From contig CM055612.1 in the NCBI GenBank assembly GCA_029379385.1, positions 17,298,001 through 17,362,000 of the forward strand: a DNA stretch of 64,000 nucleotides, read 5' to 3'. This DNA comes from Quillaja saponaria. Taxonomy: Eukaryota > Streptophyta > Magnoliopsida > Fabales > Quillajaceae. This document shows, one piece after another, positions 26,970 to 39,028 of the stretch (position 1 is its first letter; every line of letters starts with the position of its first letter). The position numbers and the translations under genes were made by a program. Under the pieces are notes generated by a model, which saw only the letters and a program-made list of their open reading frames with translations, searched no databases and was not told the DNA's origin.

Positions 26970-28230
26970 TGTTGGAAAATTGATTATACAGGGCACAGTG
27001 AAATTTTTTTAAAAAAAAAACGGCATAACCAAATCCCTAGGATAATCTCTATTGTTTATGAACCAATATTTTTCTATTAATCTTATAAATAGAATATTAC
27101 CTCTTGAAGCGATTAGGACGATCTTAACTTTTGATCCACAAGTTGTACAGGGTGTACAACCTCTAAGTGTATCCATACCGAATGACTTGATTAAGAGCTC
27201 TGTGTTGGCTGCCAAAAATCTCCTTGTGTACTAGCACAAGTGATGAGATTTTTTCACATCTCACAAACACTTAGTTTACTAAAAATTCTCTGCTAAGAAC
27301 TTTGGCTCTCTGTGTGTGATATCTGAATAAAAGTTCAATACGATACTTATAAGATCTAACCTTATTTAAGTATGATATAACTGAACTCTAGATGATAAGA
27401 TCAGATCTTATCTGTTAGAGACTTTTAGATAAAATAGGAAAATCTCATCAAAGTTAATCCTATTTTAAATTTAAAATATCATTTGTTTGTGATTACATGA
27501 AAGCCCAAAATTTCTCTTAATCAAATTGCATCCATTTGTGTGTGACCTCTTAGCTTCATATTAAACTGGCAGTAGGCCATATTAACTTAATATATTTTTC
27601 AATTAGATCCACATCTAATTAATTTAAATCAAAACTAATTTTTGATTTACCCATTAATGAGAATTAATTATTAAATTAATTCTCGGGTTACCTACAAGTC
27701 AAGATTGATGCCTAGTAGCATGTGATGACTACCCAGATAATATAAATATATTTGTGAACCTTTCCGTTGTTAGCTACCATGCAATTCATTATTTCCATCA
27801 TTTAATGTTCCTGATTAAATTTAGAGTATGGATTAATGTCAAACCCTAAATTGTTTAATCTGATGTATCTATTTATAAGTCACAACTCATGTGGTGAAAC
27901 CTAAAGTTTCTAATCTAGTTTCACACCACCTTGGTCAAGGACTTTCTAAGTTATGTCTTAATTAGATAACGTAGAACATTCTCTCTCTTTACTAAGAGTG
28001 ATAGATCCCTTATTGTGCACTCATATACCTTCATACAAAGATAGTCATACCAAACATCTATCTCTGTATAACCCATGGTGAATTATACTTATATAGTATC
28101 AAAACATCTATCTCTGTATAACCCATGGTGAATTATACTTATATAGTATCAAAGCATGATAACCTATGTACAAGGTACCTAGGATGTCTCAGGTCTGAAG
28201 ATCATTTGCACCACTACAACAAAGAACACT
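26970..28230 (-). repeat. truncated 3' LTR of copia element B
   Basis: It aligns with 29,770-30,975 from the TGTTGGAA end up to CAAAGAACACT. There it jumps abruptly to leader-like sequence (CATTAGCGGGATTAAGATCC, which corresponds to the complement of about 38,963-38,990 in copia A). The junction at about 28,230 marks the deletion breakpoint. Confidence 0.85.
28053..28152. repeat. 50-bp tandem duplication inside the truncated LTR
   Basis: A 50-bp unit starting AACATCTATCTCTGTATAAC is present twice without visible mismatch. The sister LTR at about 30,846 has it once, so the duplication arose after insertion. Confidence 0.93.
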
Positions 28231-29769
28231 CATTAGCGGGATTAAGATCCCATCATATATACAAATAGCCATGTGTAACACAACAAACTAAAAGTATTTG
28301 ATAGGTAGATAACTATTATCAATTTCATCATATGAAATTTTTAATAATATTTAGCCTCTTAAAATTATGCAATCATGTGTGACACAACAAATTACATAAC
28401 TTTTAGTTAAGTTACTCCCACTATTGGCAACAAGTATATCCCAATATATATAATTCTTGTGTGACACAACAAAATTATATAATCAAGATATCTCATAAGC
28501 ATCTACTATACATAGACAATACAAATTATCCCAGAATTACAAATCATGTGTGACACATCAAATTTACAATCACAAGATAATTTCTAATATTATCTATAAT
28601 AGTGGAGGGCTACGAATTTCATTCTTATAATGAATTTCGTTACAACTTAATATTTCTATATTTGATTAAGAGGGATACTTGGTCAAATTTTAATATATTT
28701 AGGTCTCATCATGCATATATCACATTTATCATCTATGAGCTAGGCATGCATCAACATACATTTTAATATACATCTTATGCTAACATGATGGATGACTATG
28801 GACCTTTTCTAATTGTGATTTACTTGAGCCATAAGTAGATCACTAGGACATTCCTAGGTAAAATTATTACATGAAAATATCCCATACATTCATGGGTCTT
28901 CAATCTTTAAATACGATTTGCCACCTTTCTTTAAAAAATTCTATCCTATCCTAATAATCTATACATAGTATTTATTAAGAAACCTTGAATCAAATTCAAG
29001 GGGAATTATATAGGAGGGAGATAGAAAATTACATTGAGAGATAAAATAGAATGGTGAGCCATGCCATCCCCATTTAAATATTACAACCCAAATAATTTTA
29101 CAACCATTAAAAAAAAAAAAAAAAACCCATCACATAGGTCTAATGTCCATAGTCATTCACTAATCATCCATACAATCACATTGCATTAAATAAACATAAT
29201 AATAACTTGATTCCATTCTAATTATGATCATGCATGAAGTTTCTTAATATTAAATATCCATGGATTTCTCAAATCCTAGTAATATTGGATTTAAAAAAAT
29301 TATCTATAATCCAATAAGAATTTTAATAAAATAAAATAACTCATATTACTTTAATTAAAATCCTACTTCTGTTAGTAGTGATAAAATAAAATAACTCTTA
29401 ATTTATTTTAATTAGAATTCCTAATGAAATAAAATACTCTTTTTTATATCAGTTAGGATTCTACTACTACTATTATAATAAAAGTAAAATAACATTTATT
29501 TATTTTAATTAGAAAACAAATCAGACTAGTATTATTAAAATACAACTAATCTGATACGTATTAGTAAACATAATTTCTTTCAAAAATATTTTGACTTTCT
29601 AATTTAGAAGATAAAGAATCAAAACTCTAACAAAAAAAAATCATAAACATAATCATCCAAATCTAATTAGAATATTTAAATCAAATTCATGCTATAAATC
29701 AAATTCATCAAAATCACAATAATGGAATCAAATAAATTCATAAAGTAATAGAGTTGGCTTTAAAACCAC
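28231..29769 (-). other. non-coding leader of copia element B
   Basis: The leader contains GTGTGACACAACA-type words near 28,262, 28,378, 28,458 and 28,546. These mirror the GTTGTGTCACACA words in copia A. Nearer the right LTR are AATAAAATAACTC-type repeats (about 29,330-29,560). No coding potential is seen. Confidence 0.65.
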
Positions 29770-31435
29770 TGTTGGAATATTGATTATACCAGGCATAGTG
29801 AAATTTAAAAAAAAAAAAATTCGGCATAACCAAATCCCTAGAATAATCTCTATTATTTATGAACCAATGTTTTTCTATTAATCTTATAAATAGAATATTA
29901 CCTCTTGAAGCGATTAGGATGATCTTAACTTTTGATCCAAAAGTTATACAGGGTGTACAACTTCTAAGTGTATCCACACCGAATGACTTGATCAAGAGCT
30001 CTGTGTTGGCTGCCAAAAATCTCCTTGTGTACTAGCATAAGTGATGAGATTTCTTCACGTCTCACAAACACTCAGTTTGCCAAAAATTCTCTGCTAAGAA
30101 CTTTGGCTCTCTGTGTGTGATATATGAATAAAAGTTACGTACGATACTTATAAGGTCTAACCTTATTTAAGTATGATATAACTGAACTCTAGATGATAAG
30201 ATCATATCTTATATGTTAGAGACTTTTAGATAAAATAGGAAAATCTCATCAAAGTTAATCCTATTTTAAATTTAAAATATAATTTGTTTACAATTACATG
30301 AAAACCCAAAACTTCTCTTAATCAAATTGCATCCATTTGTGTGTGACCTCTTAGCTTCATATTAAATTGGCAGTAGGCCACATTAACTTAATATATTTTT
30401 CAATTAGATCTACATTTAATTAATTTAAATCAAAACTAATTTTTGATTTACCCATTAATTATTAAATTAATTCTCGAGTTACCTAGAAGTCAAGACTGAT
30501 GCCTAATAGCATGTGATGGCTACCTAGATAATATAAATATATTTTTGAACCTTTCCGTTGTTAGCTACCATGCAATTCAATTTTTCCATCATTCAATATT
30601 CCTGATTAAACTTAGAGAATGGATTAATGCCAAACTCTAAATTATTTAATCTGATGTATCTATTTATAAGTCACAACTCATGTGGTGAAATCTAAATTCT
30701 CTAATATAGTTTCACACCACCCTGGCCAATGACTTTCTGAGTTATGTCTTGATTAGATAACATATAACATTCTCTCTCTTTACTGAGAGTGATAGATCCC
30801 TTATTGTGCATTCATATACCTTCATACAAAGATAGGCATACCCAACATCTATCTCTGTATAACCCATGGTGAATTATACTTAGATAGTATCAAAGCATGA
30901 TAACCTATGTACAAGATACCTATGATGCCTCAGGTCTGAATATCATTTGCACCACTACAACAAAGAACACTAATTGACAGCTATGTAAAAGTCCATATGA
31001 GTATTCTATGATTGAGTCAATTCAGTGAACTTGTTATCTAACAAGAACCTACATGTTTATTATAGTGTCAACTACACAAGTGGTCATGAGATCGATCATA
31101 TTTAACATTTGAGCTAATATAACATGTACTAATCGAACCGGATCATTAATTTCCATTATTAATGATCCTATGATTAGGAATATTTAAGAACAAAGCTTAA
31201 GAAAATATATCTCATAAGCATGACCACATCATGGTTCTTATTTTCATTGCTTATATTCTATAAGATTTATCATGTTCATACTAAATAATTAACTAGCAAT
31301 TAAACTACATAATAAATAATAATACCATATAATAATGAAACATATTCATTTTATTAATAACTGAATAAGACTGTATTTATAAGTAATATACCATGGACAT
31401 CTAATATCATTGGCTTGTAGGGCATACTACTAACA
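29770..31435 (-). repeat. 5' LTR of copia element B (1,666 bp)
   Basis: On the minus strand it runs TGTTAGTAGTATGCCC ... CCAACA. Its start and order of blocks match the LTRs of copia A in the opposite orientation. Confidence 0.85.
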
Positions 31436-31580
31436 GAAGGGCTATTCTTGCCCCTCTTCCCCCCTCAATGCGCCTGTGGCACACGTATCAATGATGTCAC
31501 CCTCCTCATGAGGGACACCATCCTCCAATTGTGGCTCAAGATTTGTCCCATGCTCTACATCTTAATAACCTGAAGTTGCA

Positions 31581-32099
31581 ATACAAATTAAGTACGTGTA
31601 AGAATAATGAAATTCGTAAAAAAAAAATCAAGAAATACGAAAATTTTCATTGTTAAACTTGAAATTATAACTAACATATATGTTATATGGCATATCCTCC
31701 CCTTTTCAGTGGATTATATTAGGGAAATGATTCATATTTGTTTTAGTCTTTTAGTAATAATGGAACAATTCTATTCGTAGGAAAGAAATCTAGACTATTT
31801 TACTCTATATATGATCCTATTGAATTTGTTACCTTTGATGAATGGCTAAAGAAAACAATTACTAATAAGTCCAAGATTTGGAACAAATTTTCCTTTGCCT
31901 CTAGACGCCATTGTTGTTCTACTAAACTAGGCTTAGCCAGTCATATGCTTCACACACTATCCTTATATCCCATTACCCATTCTCCATCCCTAAATCTTTG
32001 GAATAGTGATAAGTTAACACTTTTCTATGGGTATGACAGCCCTACAGTCCTAGGTTTGCTTTTGGGTTTATGATCTTCTTATTTTCTACATAAGCATTA
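31581..32099 (+). other. unassigned stretch with a 108-codon open frame lacking an upstream ATG
   Basis: A frame is open from the TAG at 31744 to TGA at 32071-32073. It reads, among other things, FVGKKSRLFYSIYDPIEF, then TFDEWLKKTITNKSKIWNKF and GYDSPTVLGLLLGL. The amino-acid make-up looks coding, but there is no ATG before the middle, and I do not recognise the family. It may be an exon or a transposon fragment lying between the CACTA remnant and the gypsy pieces. Confidence 0.35.
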
Positions 32100-32700
32100 G
32101 CTCTAATACTTTTTTCTTTTTCTTTTTTAAGAGTAGACACATGAAATGTATGATGTTTTTAGGATCCATATGCAACTCCAGTTTGTAGACAATTATCTAA
32201 ACTCTTTACAAAAGCTTAAATGGACCATAATACTTAGGTGATAACTTCAAATTCTTATGCAAGGAAAGAGAAGAAATAAGCTACAGAGAGAGTATATACT
32301 AGACAAATTCATGCCCTTCACCTTAAACATATTATGCTCTTTATAGCTCAAGAGTTTGCCTTTCTTATCTTGTAATGGATAACTGTTTTCCTGAAATGTA
32401 GGCTTGCTTCTAGGAATTTTGCATCTGGCTCTTTTGTAACCTCCTTAGCTACCTCTTGATCTAAGTTTAGATTCATATCAATTTCTCCCATAATATGCAT
32501 CACATCCAATTAGTTGCAAAGCTTTAGGGAGTGTACACAGGGTTCTGCATGGCTTGGGATTATAGCCATCATTAAGTCCAAGTGGAGGTTGACTCCATTT
32601 CAGTGTTATTTTTGGTTGAGAAGGGTGTTTCAAATACTCATACTCATTGTCTCTGATACTTAGTTTTTGCAGCATGAGAGGAAAAGATTTAGTGATGAAG
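32100..32700 (-). pseudogene. gypsy integrase C-terminal fragment
   Basis: On the minus strand, near 32,255-32,130, the frame reads NLKLSPKYYGPFKLL, a stop, then VYKLELHMDP. This resembles the conserved KLxPKYYGPF and AYKLxLP blocks at the end of Ty3/gypsy integrases. The 65-codon frame at 32675-32478 just upstream in the same direction is not recognised. Stops are present. The fragment has no LTR of its own here. Confidence 0.55.
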
Positions 32701-32715
32701 TCTAGGTATATATAC

Positions 32716-32995
32716 TAATGCAGACCAAGACTCTAGAAGTAGGACTTGGAATAAAAAGAACAATTTTCTTTATTATTAGTTTTCTTTTATTTAGTTGATA
32801 GTGAGACTATTTTATATTAGTATGTTTTAGGGTTGTGTGTTGATGTAGGATTCTTATATAAACCCTCAAAGTATATTATAGAGACACCTTTTGATTTGAT
32901 TTTAAGACTTAATATTCCATCCGTTTTCTCTCTCTCTCTCTCTTCCCTTTCTTCCCATTCTCATAGTTTTTCTCAAAATCATTTATTGTACTACA
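32716..32995 (+). repeat. 5' LTR of gypsy element
   Basis: It matches 48,009-48,294 along its length. It includes a TATATAAACC TATA-like box near 32,857 and a CT-rich run (about 32,928-32,945). Confidence 0.8.
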
Positions 32996-33002
32996 CCAAA
33001 TA

Positions 33003-33013
33003 TGGTATCAAAG
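33003..33013 (+). other. primer-binding site of gypsy element
   Basis: TGGTATCAAAG differs by one base from the initiator tRNA-Met complement TGGTATCAGAG. It lies seven bases after the LTR. Confidence 0.7.
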
Positions 33014-33536
33014 TCCAAACCTCAATCCTTGTGTAATTGCTACCCATCTAATTACAAATAAAAAATTTTCCAAAAATTTCAAAAGATCCTATTTGCCTTA
33101 AAAGTCGTGTCCAAAACAAAAAATTTCAGAATCAAAATTTGAGACCACCATCGTGATTGCCGCAACAAGCAGAGACCAATGCCACAAAAACCATCGTGAA
33201 AGGGAGACTCCACACACCCATACGTAGGTTGCATGAGAAATTGGCCACTGGCTGCCATCCTTTAAACGCGCCACCACTTGCCATGCCATCACTTGCCACG
33301 TCAGCATATCTGATCAACATTACCACATTAGTAGTTGACTAAGCTGATTTAATAACTTTAACCAACCCGTTTCATGCCATTCTAACTCAATTTTCTATAA
33401 ACTCAAACCTTTTCCCAAAGTTTTTCAAGGTGTAGAATCTAAATTTGGGGTCAATTTTTCAAGAAACAGCTTAGAAGTTCCTTAATTCTTCATCTAAGTT
33501 AAGAATCCTTACTTGAAACTCATTTATTTTTCATTT

Positions 33537-34247
33537 ACGTAGGTAATTAGGTCTTCACAAATCCAAGTTATTTCTCTTCCATTCTGCCACTCTATTATAA
33601 AAAAATAAAAACCAAAAATAGTTAAGAAACATTTCTTTTATCTTGATGTTCTTGTGTTTGAATTATTGCCTTGCCTACTTTCTTTCATTTTTTGATCTAG
33701 TTTGTTATTGGGCTTTTATTTTTAGTAATATTACATGTATTAAACTTGTAAGTTTTACATTTTTGTATTGATCTGATTTGAACTTATAGTCCAAATAATC
33801 CCATACCATGACGTATCTGAAATAGTAGTCATTAGTAAAATCTTAAGCTCATTGCTATATTTTCTAGTTTCGTCTTGCTTATTATGCATTTACATTACCT
33901 ACCACTTCAGGCCCACACGTAGGTAATTAGGTCTTCACAATAGTCTAAGTTATTTCTCTTCCATTCTGCCATGCTACTATCAAAAGAGGGGAAAAAAAAA
34001 TCAAAATGGTTAAGAAACACATTTTTTTTAATCTTGTTGTTTTTGTGTTTATATTATTGCTTTGCCTACATTCTTTCATTTTTTGATATAGTTTTGCTAT
34101 TGTGCCTTTATTTTTAACAAGATTACATGCATTAAACTTGTAAGTTTTATATGTTCATTGTTATGGTTTAAATCTCAAGCTCATTCCTATATTTTGTAGT
34201 TTTTTCTTGTTTATTATGCATTTACATTACCTATCACTTCGTGCCCA
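33537..34247. repeat. tandem duplication of ~380 bp in the gypsy leader
   Basis: Both copies start ACGTAGGTAATTAGGTCTTC (33537 and 33917) and end near TTACATTACCTA(C/T)CACTTC. The second copy lacks about 50 bases that hold CATACCATGACG in the first. The copies are diverged, so the duplication is old. Confidence 0.88.
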
Positions 34248-34630
34248 CTTGCATTAATTTTTCTCACCTTACCATGCCCACCCAAAAAGAAATAACCGCT
34301 TGAACCCGATGGGGATTCTGCTAACATAGATGCATTCAAAGAGGATACTAACCATAAACGAGCTGAACTGAGTGAGTTAGTATACCAAATGACACCCGGT
34401 TAAATGAACAACGCCTAGAGGAAGAGGATGACGAACCTTATAGGCACCCCTAGACTTCTCAAGTCAGATTAACACAGGGTATTTTACCTACCCTTACCTA
34501 CCCTTGGCATAGGCAGTAGTTATTCCCCCACACACTTTAACAAGTCCTAGTATGTTCAAGATCTAGTTCTAGAAGACGGATTTAAGAGTGATAAGAATCA
34601 TCTTCGAGATCGTGAGCACATTGGTGTTCA
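34248..34630 (+). pseudogene. start of gypsy gag, up to the copia insertion
   Basis: Frames here are broken, but a start near CCATGCCCACCCAAAAAGAA (about 34,273) and later LNEQRLEEEDDEP-like coding fit the N-terminal part of a gypsy gag. The sequence stops at the copia LTR at 34,631 and resumes at 43,485. Confidence 0.45.
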
Positions 34631-36284
34631 TGTTAGTAGTACGCCCTAAAGCTAATGACATGTGATGTTGTGGCATATTATTTTATGTATAATCTTATTC
34701 ATAATATTAATAAATATAAATGGCAAACATTATCATTTATAAGAGTTATTAATTAAACATCATGAGCCCAAAGAATTAAAGTAATGGAAATAAGCATCAT
34801 GATGAGATCATGTTAATGAGATGTATTTCTTTTAAGCTTAATTCTTAAATGTTCCTAATTATAAGATCACTAAGTAGGGCATTAGTGAATCCGGATAGAT
34901 AAGTACATATCTAGTTAGCTCAAAGAGTTGATGATGGCTAATCTCATAGTCACTTGTATATGAGACACTAAGACAGATATGTAGGTGCTCATTAGAGAAT
35001 GAGTTCACTAAACTAACTCAATTGAGAACATCTATATGGAGTTTCTCTACATGTCAATAAGTAGTTCTCATGTTACAGTTGTGCAAATAATCTTTTGACT
35101 TGAGACATCATAGTTATCTTGTATGTACGTCATTATACTTTGATACTATTTCTGATTCTATTGTTACCTAAGAAGTAGTAATTGGGTATAACCACTTGCA
35201 TATGGAGGTATGTGAATGTACAATAAAGGATCTATCACTCTTAGTACAAAAGAGAGAATGTCCTATGAGGTCTATAAAAGATTTAACTTAAAGTCTATGG
35301 CCATAGCAAGGTGGATATTAGAATATGAGTTTCTAATTTTCTTAATGAAGTTATAATCTTATGTTAGACACATATGATTAAATTTAGGGTTTGACATTAT
35401 TTCCATATCCAAATAGATTTAATCGAGATATTGCGTGATAGAAGGATTAAATTGCATGGTAACTGTTAATAGAAAGGTTCAAAAGGTTCACATCTATATT
35501 CATACTATTATGGGTAGTCATCATGTGTTGCTAGACACCAATCTTGACTTGTAGGAAACCCTAATAATTAATTAATTAATCTTAATTAAAGGGTGAATTA
35601 AATAGAGTTTTAATTTAAATAATTAGAATGAGTTCTAATTTAATTGAACAGTCCAGTAATAAATATGTAAAAGTTACATGCCTACTGCTATCAATAATTT
35701 GAACCTAAAGAGTCACACAAAAAATAACGATATTCAATTAAGGAAAGTTTTGGGACAATCATGTAATTATTATAGTTTGTTAGGTATTAGATTTAATTAT
35801 GATTAAATCCTAATGTTAGCATAATCTCTATTGTGTTAGGATTGTCCAATACATAAGGAGGTGGCTAGTCTTTATAAATATAAGACTTAACAAACTAAAA
35901 AATGATACAGAAGAGAAAAATAATTGTACGTATTGTACAGAGATTCGGTAACTTGTGTTAGCACACAAGGAATCCCTTGGTAATCCCTTCCATCTTCAAG
36001 CATGAAGATCCTTAGTTGGATTCGTTCATGTGGATACACTTAAAGACGGGACACCTGTGTTGCTGTTGTGCTCTTGATGAATCAACAAAGGAGCGAAAGC
36101 TGAATTAATAATATGACGAAAGAATTAAAAGCCTTAGAGGTACACAGTTCTCTACTTGATTAATTGTTAAACTATAATTACGATCTTTCATATAATCATA
36201 AGGTGATTTCGAGTTAAAGGAATCATTTTTTTTTTTAAATTCTGCTGCGCATATGATTGCCATATTTTACACTGATTCCTAACA
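34631..36284 (+). repeat. 5' LTR of copia element A (1,654 bp)
   Basis: It matches 41,802-43,484 throughout. It has a block around 35,265-35,310 (GTCTATAAAAGATTTAACTT) that is missing from the right LTR. Confidence 0.92.
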
Positions 36285-36285
36285 G

Positions 36286-36296
36286 TGGTATCAGAG
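36286..36296 (+). other. primer-binding site of copia element A
   Basis: TGGTATCAGAG is an exact initiator tRNA-Met type site. Confidence 0.88.
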
Positions 36297-36844
36297 TCAT
36301 CCTTATGATTTATGTTAGATCTGATAATTTATTGTTATGGATTTAGGGATTTGATCTCTTGTTATTGAGTAATAATAATCTTTAATTGATATGAAATCTA
36401 AAAAATCAAATGAAACAATAAATGTATTAGTTTATTTTGAATATTTAAAGAGTTATATATATATATATATTAAAAACAACAACCACAAATATAAATGTCT
36501 TTGGTTGTGTTGTTGCATGGCTAGCATGCAAGGCATGTATATGCTTGTTATGGGTTGCACATGCCGCACACCTAGCGTGCGTGCGCATCTCACCCAGCAA
36601 GCCCAACTCGCCTTCAAGGCAATTTAGTAGTCCCTGTATGCCTCGGCAACACTTAGCTGCTGCATATTGCTACAGATGTGATCTTAGTCATTAAGTGCCG
36701 CCATTTTGATGTGGTTCTAGGTCGATACACGGTAGCTAATGTCCCTAATATAAATTTTTGAAAAATTAAAATATTTATTATTACTTATTTAATTAAAATA
36801 AAATGTTATTTGTTAAATGATAGTAGGATTATTAGTATCCTAAT

Positions 36845-37400
36845 TAGAATAAAATAAGAGTTATTTTGTTTTAATGATAATAAAATTAGTTGAGTTCTGA
36901 CTAAAATAAAATAAGTGTTGTTTTATTTTAGTAACACTAGGATTAGTAGAATCCTAATTGAAATAAAATAATAGTTATTGTATTTTAATGAAACTAGTTG
37001 AACACTAATTTTAAAAAACTAGAATTTTATTTGAATAATTATTTCTTTGAAATATTTTAATGTGATTAAATTAAGTCTCTTAGAAGTTCTATTCAAATAA
37101 ATCATGTTTCAAGGATAATAGTATTTGAGTTAATCTTGTTTTCTTAAAGGAGGTTGAATATGATTCAATTAGCCCTTTTAAAATTTAAAGATTAAATCAA
37201 ATTAGTTTTAGGATAAGGTAGAATTTGATTCTATATGAATTTCTTGAAACATTGAATTTGATTCAATCTTGGTTCCTTGAAAATTTGAATTTCATTCAAT
37301 CTTGGTTTCTTGAAAGATTGAGTTAGACTCAATCTTGATTTACTTGAAAGAGATTGAATTTAATTCAATTAGCTCTCTTGAACAATTAATTTTTAATTAA
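36845..37400. repeat. short tandem repeats in the copia A leader
   Basis: Two sets are seen. AATAAAATAAG(A/T)GTT-type units recur at about 36,848, 36,903 and 36,961, a period of about 55-58. Then TTGAATTTGATTCAATCTTGGTT-like units, each containing a small palindrome, follow at about 37,250-37,390 with a period of about 38-40. Similar words occur in copia element B. Confidence 0.65.
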
Positions 37401-38654
37401 AAAAATTTAATTGGATTCAATATTAATTTTTATTTATTAAAATATAATTGAGTTGGACTCATTTTTAATTTCATTACAATTTGAATTGGATTCAAATTAG
37501 ATTTTATAGAGTTTGAATTAGATTCAAACAAGGATTTTGAAGAGTTCAAATTTGATTAGGAATCAAAACTATCCTAAACTATTTTGATTGAAATACTATA
37601 AAGGTTTTATATTCTAAATTTTAGGAGTTAGGGAGTTTGTTGGACAAGTGTTAAATTCCTATATTTTAGGGATGAGATCCCTAATCTAATTAGATTTCTA
37701 ATTGATTATTTAGAATCTAATTATGACATGAGATTTCTAATTAGATTTAGTTTCTTACATGAAATATAGGATTGAGAATCCTATAAGACTAATAGGATTA
37801 AGAATCATATATGACTAATGAGATTAAGTTATAATTGAATTAGATTTTTGAAATCTAAATCAAATAGAATTATTAATTCTAGTGGGAGTACTAAATTAAT
37901 AGGATACTATTAATCTTTAATAAAAGCCATAACTTGAATAAATTATCTATTAAATGTTTTATTTCATGCAATGTGATTAAATGAATTACTTCGGGCGATT
38001 ATGGACTTAAGACCAAATAATTGAGCTATGTGATTTGTTTATTCAATGTGATTGAATGTATGGTTTTATTTAATGGGATGTATAATTAATTTCTTTTGGG
38101 AATGCAATCTTAAATAGAGTTTACATACCTCACTTCTCTATTTTCTCTTGATGTAATTTATATCTTCCTCCTATTGTAATTCCCCTTGATTTGATCAAGG
38201 TTTCTTATTCATTATTGTAATGTAGTTAGTTAGGTTAGTTTACTTAGGATTAGATAGAAATAGATACATGCAAGATAGAAGATGGAGGAGTGCAGAGAAC
38301 ACAGTGGTAGCCCATTAAAGACTACATGTAACTCCCATTATATGGGAAATTAATTATAACCCTAGGTAATAGACCAATAATACACTTTGATGGCTCAAGT
38401 GTATTATGTCCAAGAAAAGTCCATAATCGACCCTTAATGTATGTGATGCATATTTTTGTATTTTTATATATTTGATATATGAATGTACACGTGATAATAT
38501 ATGATGCACGCTTAGATAGACGATACTAAGCAACTTGGCTTAAAACCCTCATTAAAATAATTAATATTAAGTTGTAACGAAAGTCATTTCAAGAATGACA
38601 TTGTAGCCCTCCACCATTATAAATAATATTAGAAAATAATCTATTTATGCAAAT

Positions 38655-38945
38655 TTGTTTTGTCACACATGGTTTGCATTTTCTGGGTTAATTTGTATTA
38701 TTTATTGCATAAATAATGCTTATGAGGTATTTTGATTATATGGTTTTGTTGTGTCACACAATAGCTGTATACATTGGAATATACTTGTTATGAATGGTAG
38801 GATTGACTTAACTAAAAAGTATGGGATTTGTTGTATCACACAAGGTTGCATACTTTTAGGGGCTAAACATGATTAGGAAATTCATATGATGAATTCGATA
38901 ATAGTTATCTACCTTTCAAGTACATATAGTTTGTTGTGTCACACA
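38655..38945 (+). repeat. four TTGTTGTGTCACACA motifs in the copia leader
   Basis: The motif and close variants occur at about 38,656, 38,752, 38,840 and 38,934, roughly every 90-100 bases just before gag. Copia element B has the same motif four times in the corresponding place. Confidence 0.7.
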
Positions 38946-39028
38946 AGACTGTTATGTACAAGTGATGGGATCCTAATCCTCACTAGGAGACCGTTCAACA
39001 AGGTCACCCATTTTTCATTTAGAGGGTA

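Larger units (their letters stand above)
26970..31435 (-). mobile_element. copia element B, internally deleted
   Basis: It has a complete LTR on the right (29,770-31,435), leader sequence (28,231-29,769), then a second LTR lacking its first ~450 bases (26,970-28,230). GAAGG occurs at 26964-26968 and 31436-31440, a 5-bp target duplication with one extra base on the left. Everything from early gag through pol and into the second LTR has been lost, so this is a non-coding derivative. It belongs to the same family as the plus-strand copia element at 34,631-43,484: the LTR ends and leader repeats correspond. Confidence 0.85.
24546..31580 (-). mobile_element. CACTA (En/Spm-like) transposon, left end present, split by copia
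   Basis: The left end CATTACAAGAGAAGG (24546-24560) is close to the plant CACTA terminus CACTACAAGAAAAGG. The next 200 bases carry repeated GCAGAC/GTCTGC-like words in both orientations, as in CACTA subterminal regions. Minus-strand transposase remnants (26,000-26,960 and 31,436-31,570) match plant Ptta/En/Spm transposase. A copia element sits inside that coding region. No matching right terminus was found, so the right limit given is only where transposase similarity ends. Confidence 0.72.
26006..31580 (-). pseudogene. CACTA/Ptta transposase remnant, interrupted by copia 26,970-31,435
   Basis: Minus strand, N- to C-terminal. An acidic stretch with LEPQLEDGVPHEEGD lies at about 31,560-31,440. 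The frame continues across the copia insertion into PFPMNEEDHPLIHIARD at about 26,965-26,915. Then comes EWVSPNFQRCS near 26,835-26,800, and THKRKSSDFVDMQLKAI at about 26,570-26,520, the conserved TH(T/K)RKxGxFVD block of plant Ptta transposases. Last is MNDPALFLKLASSKKNG and IYGFGG at 26350-26270. Stops and introns separate the parts. The gene is inactive because of the stops and the copia insertion. Confidence 0.7.

Noticed and set aside
28212..28230. CACTACAACAAAGAACACT looked like a third CACTA terminus
   Set aside because: The same word occurs at 30,951 in the sister copia LTR, so it is ordinary LTR sequence. No subterminal repeats follow it.
33098..33342. Three overlapping frames in the gypsy leader considered as a small gene
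   Set aside because: They overlap on both strands between the primer-binding site and gag, resemble nothing known, and are most likely chance frames in a GC-richer leader.
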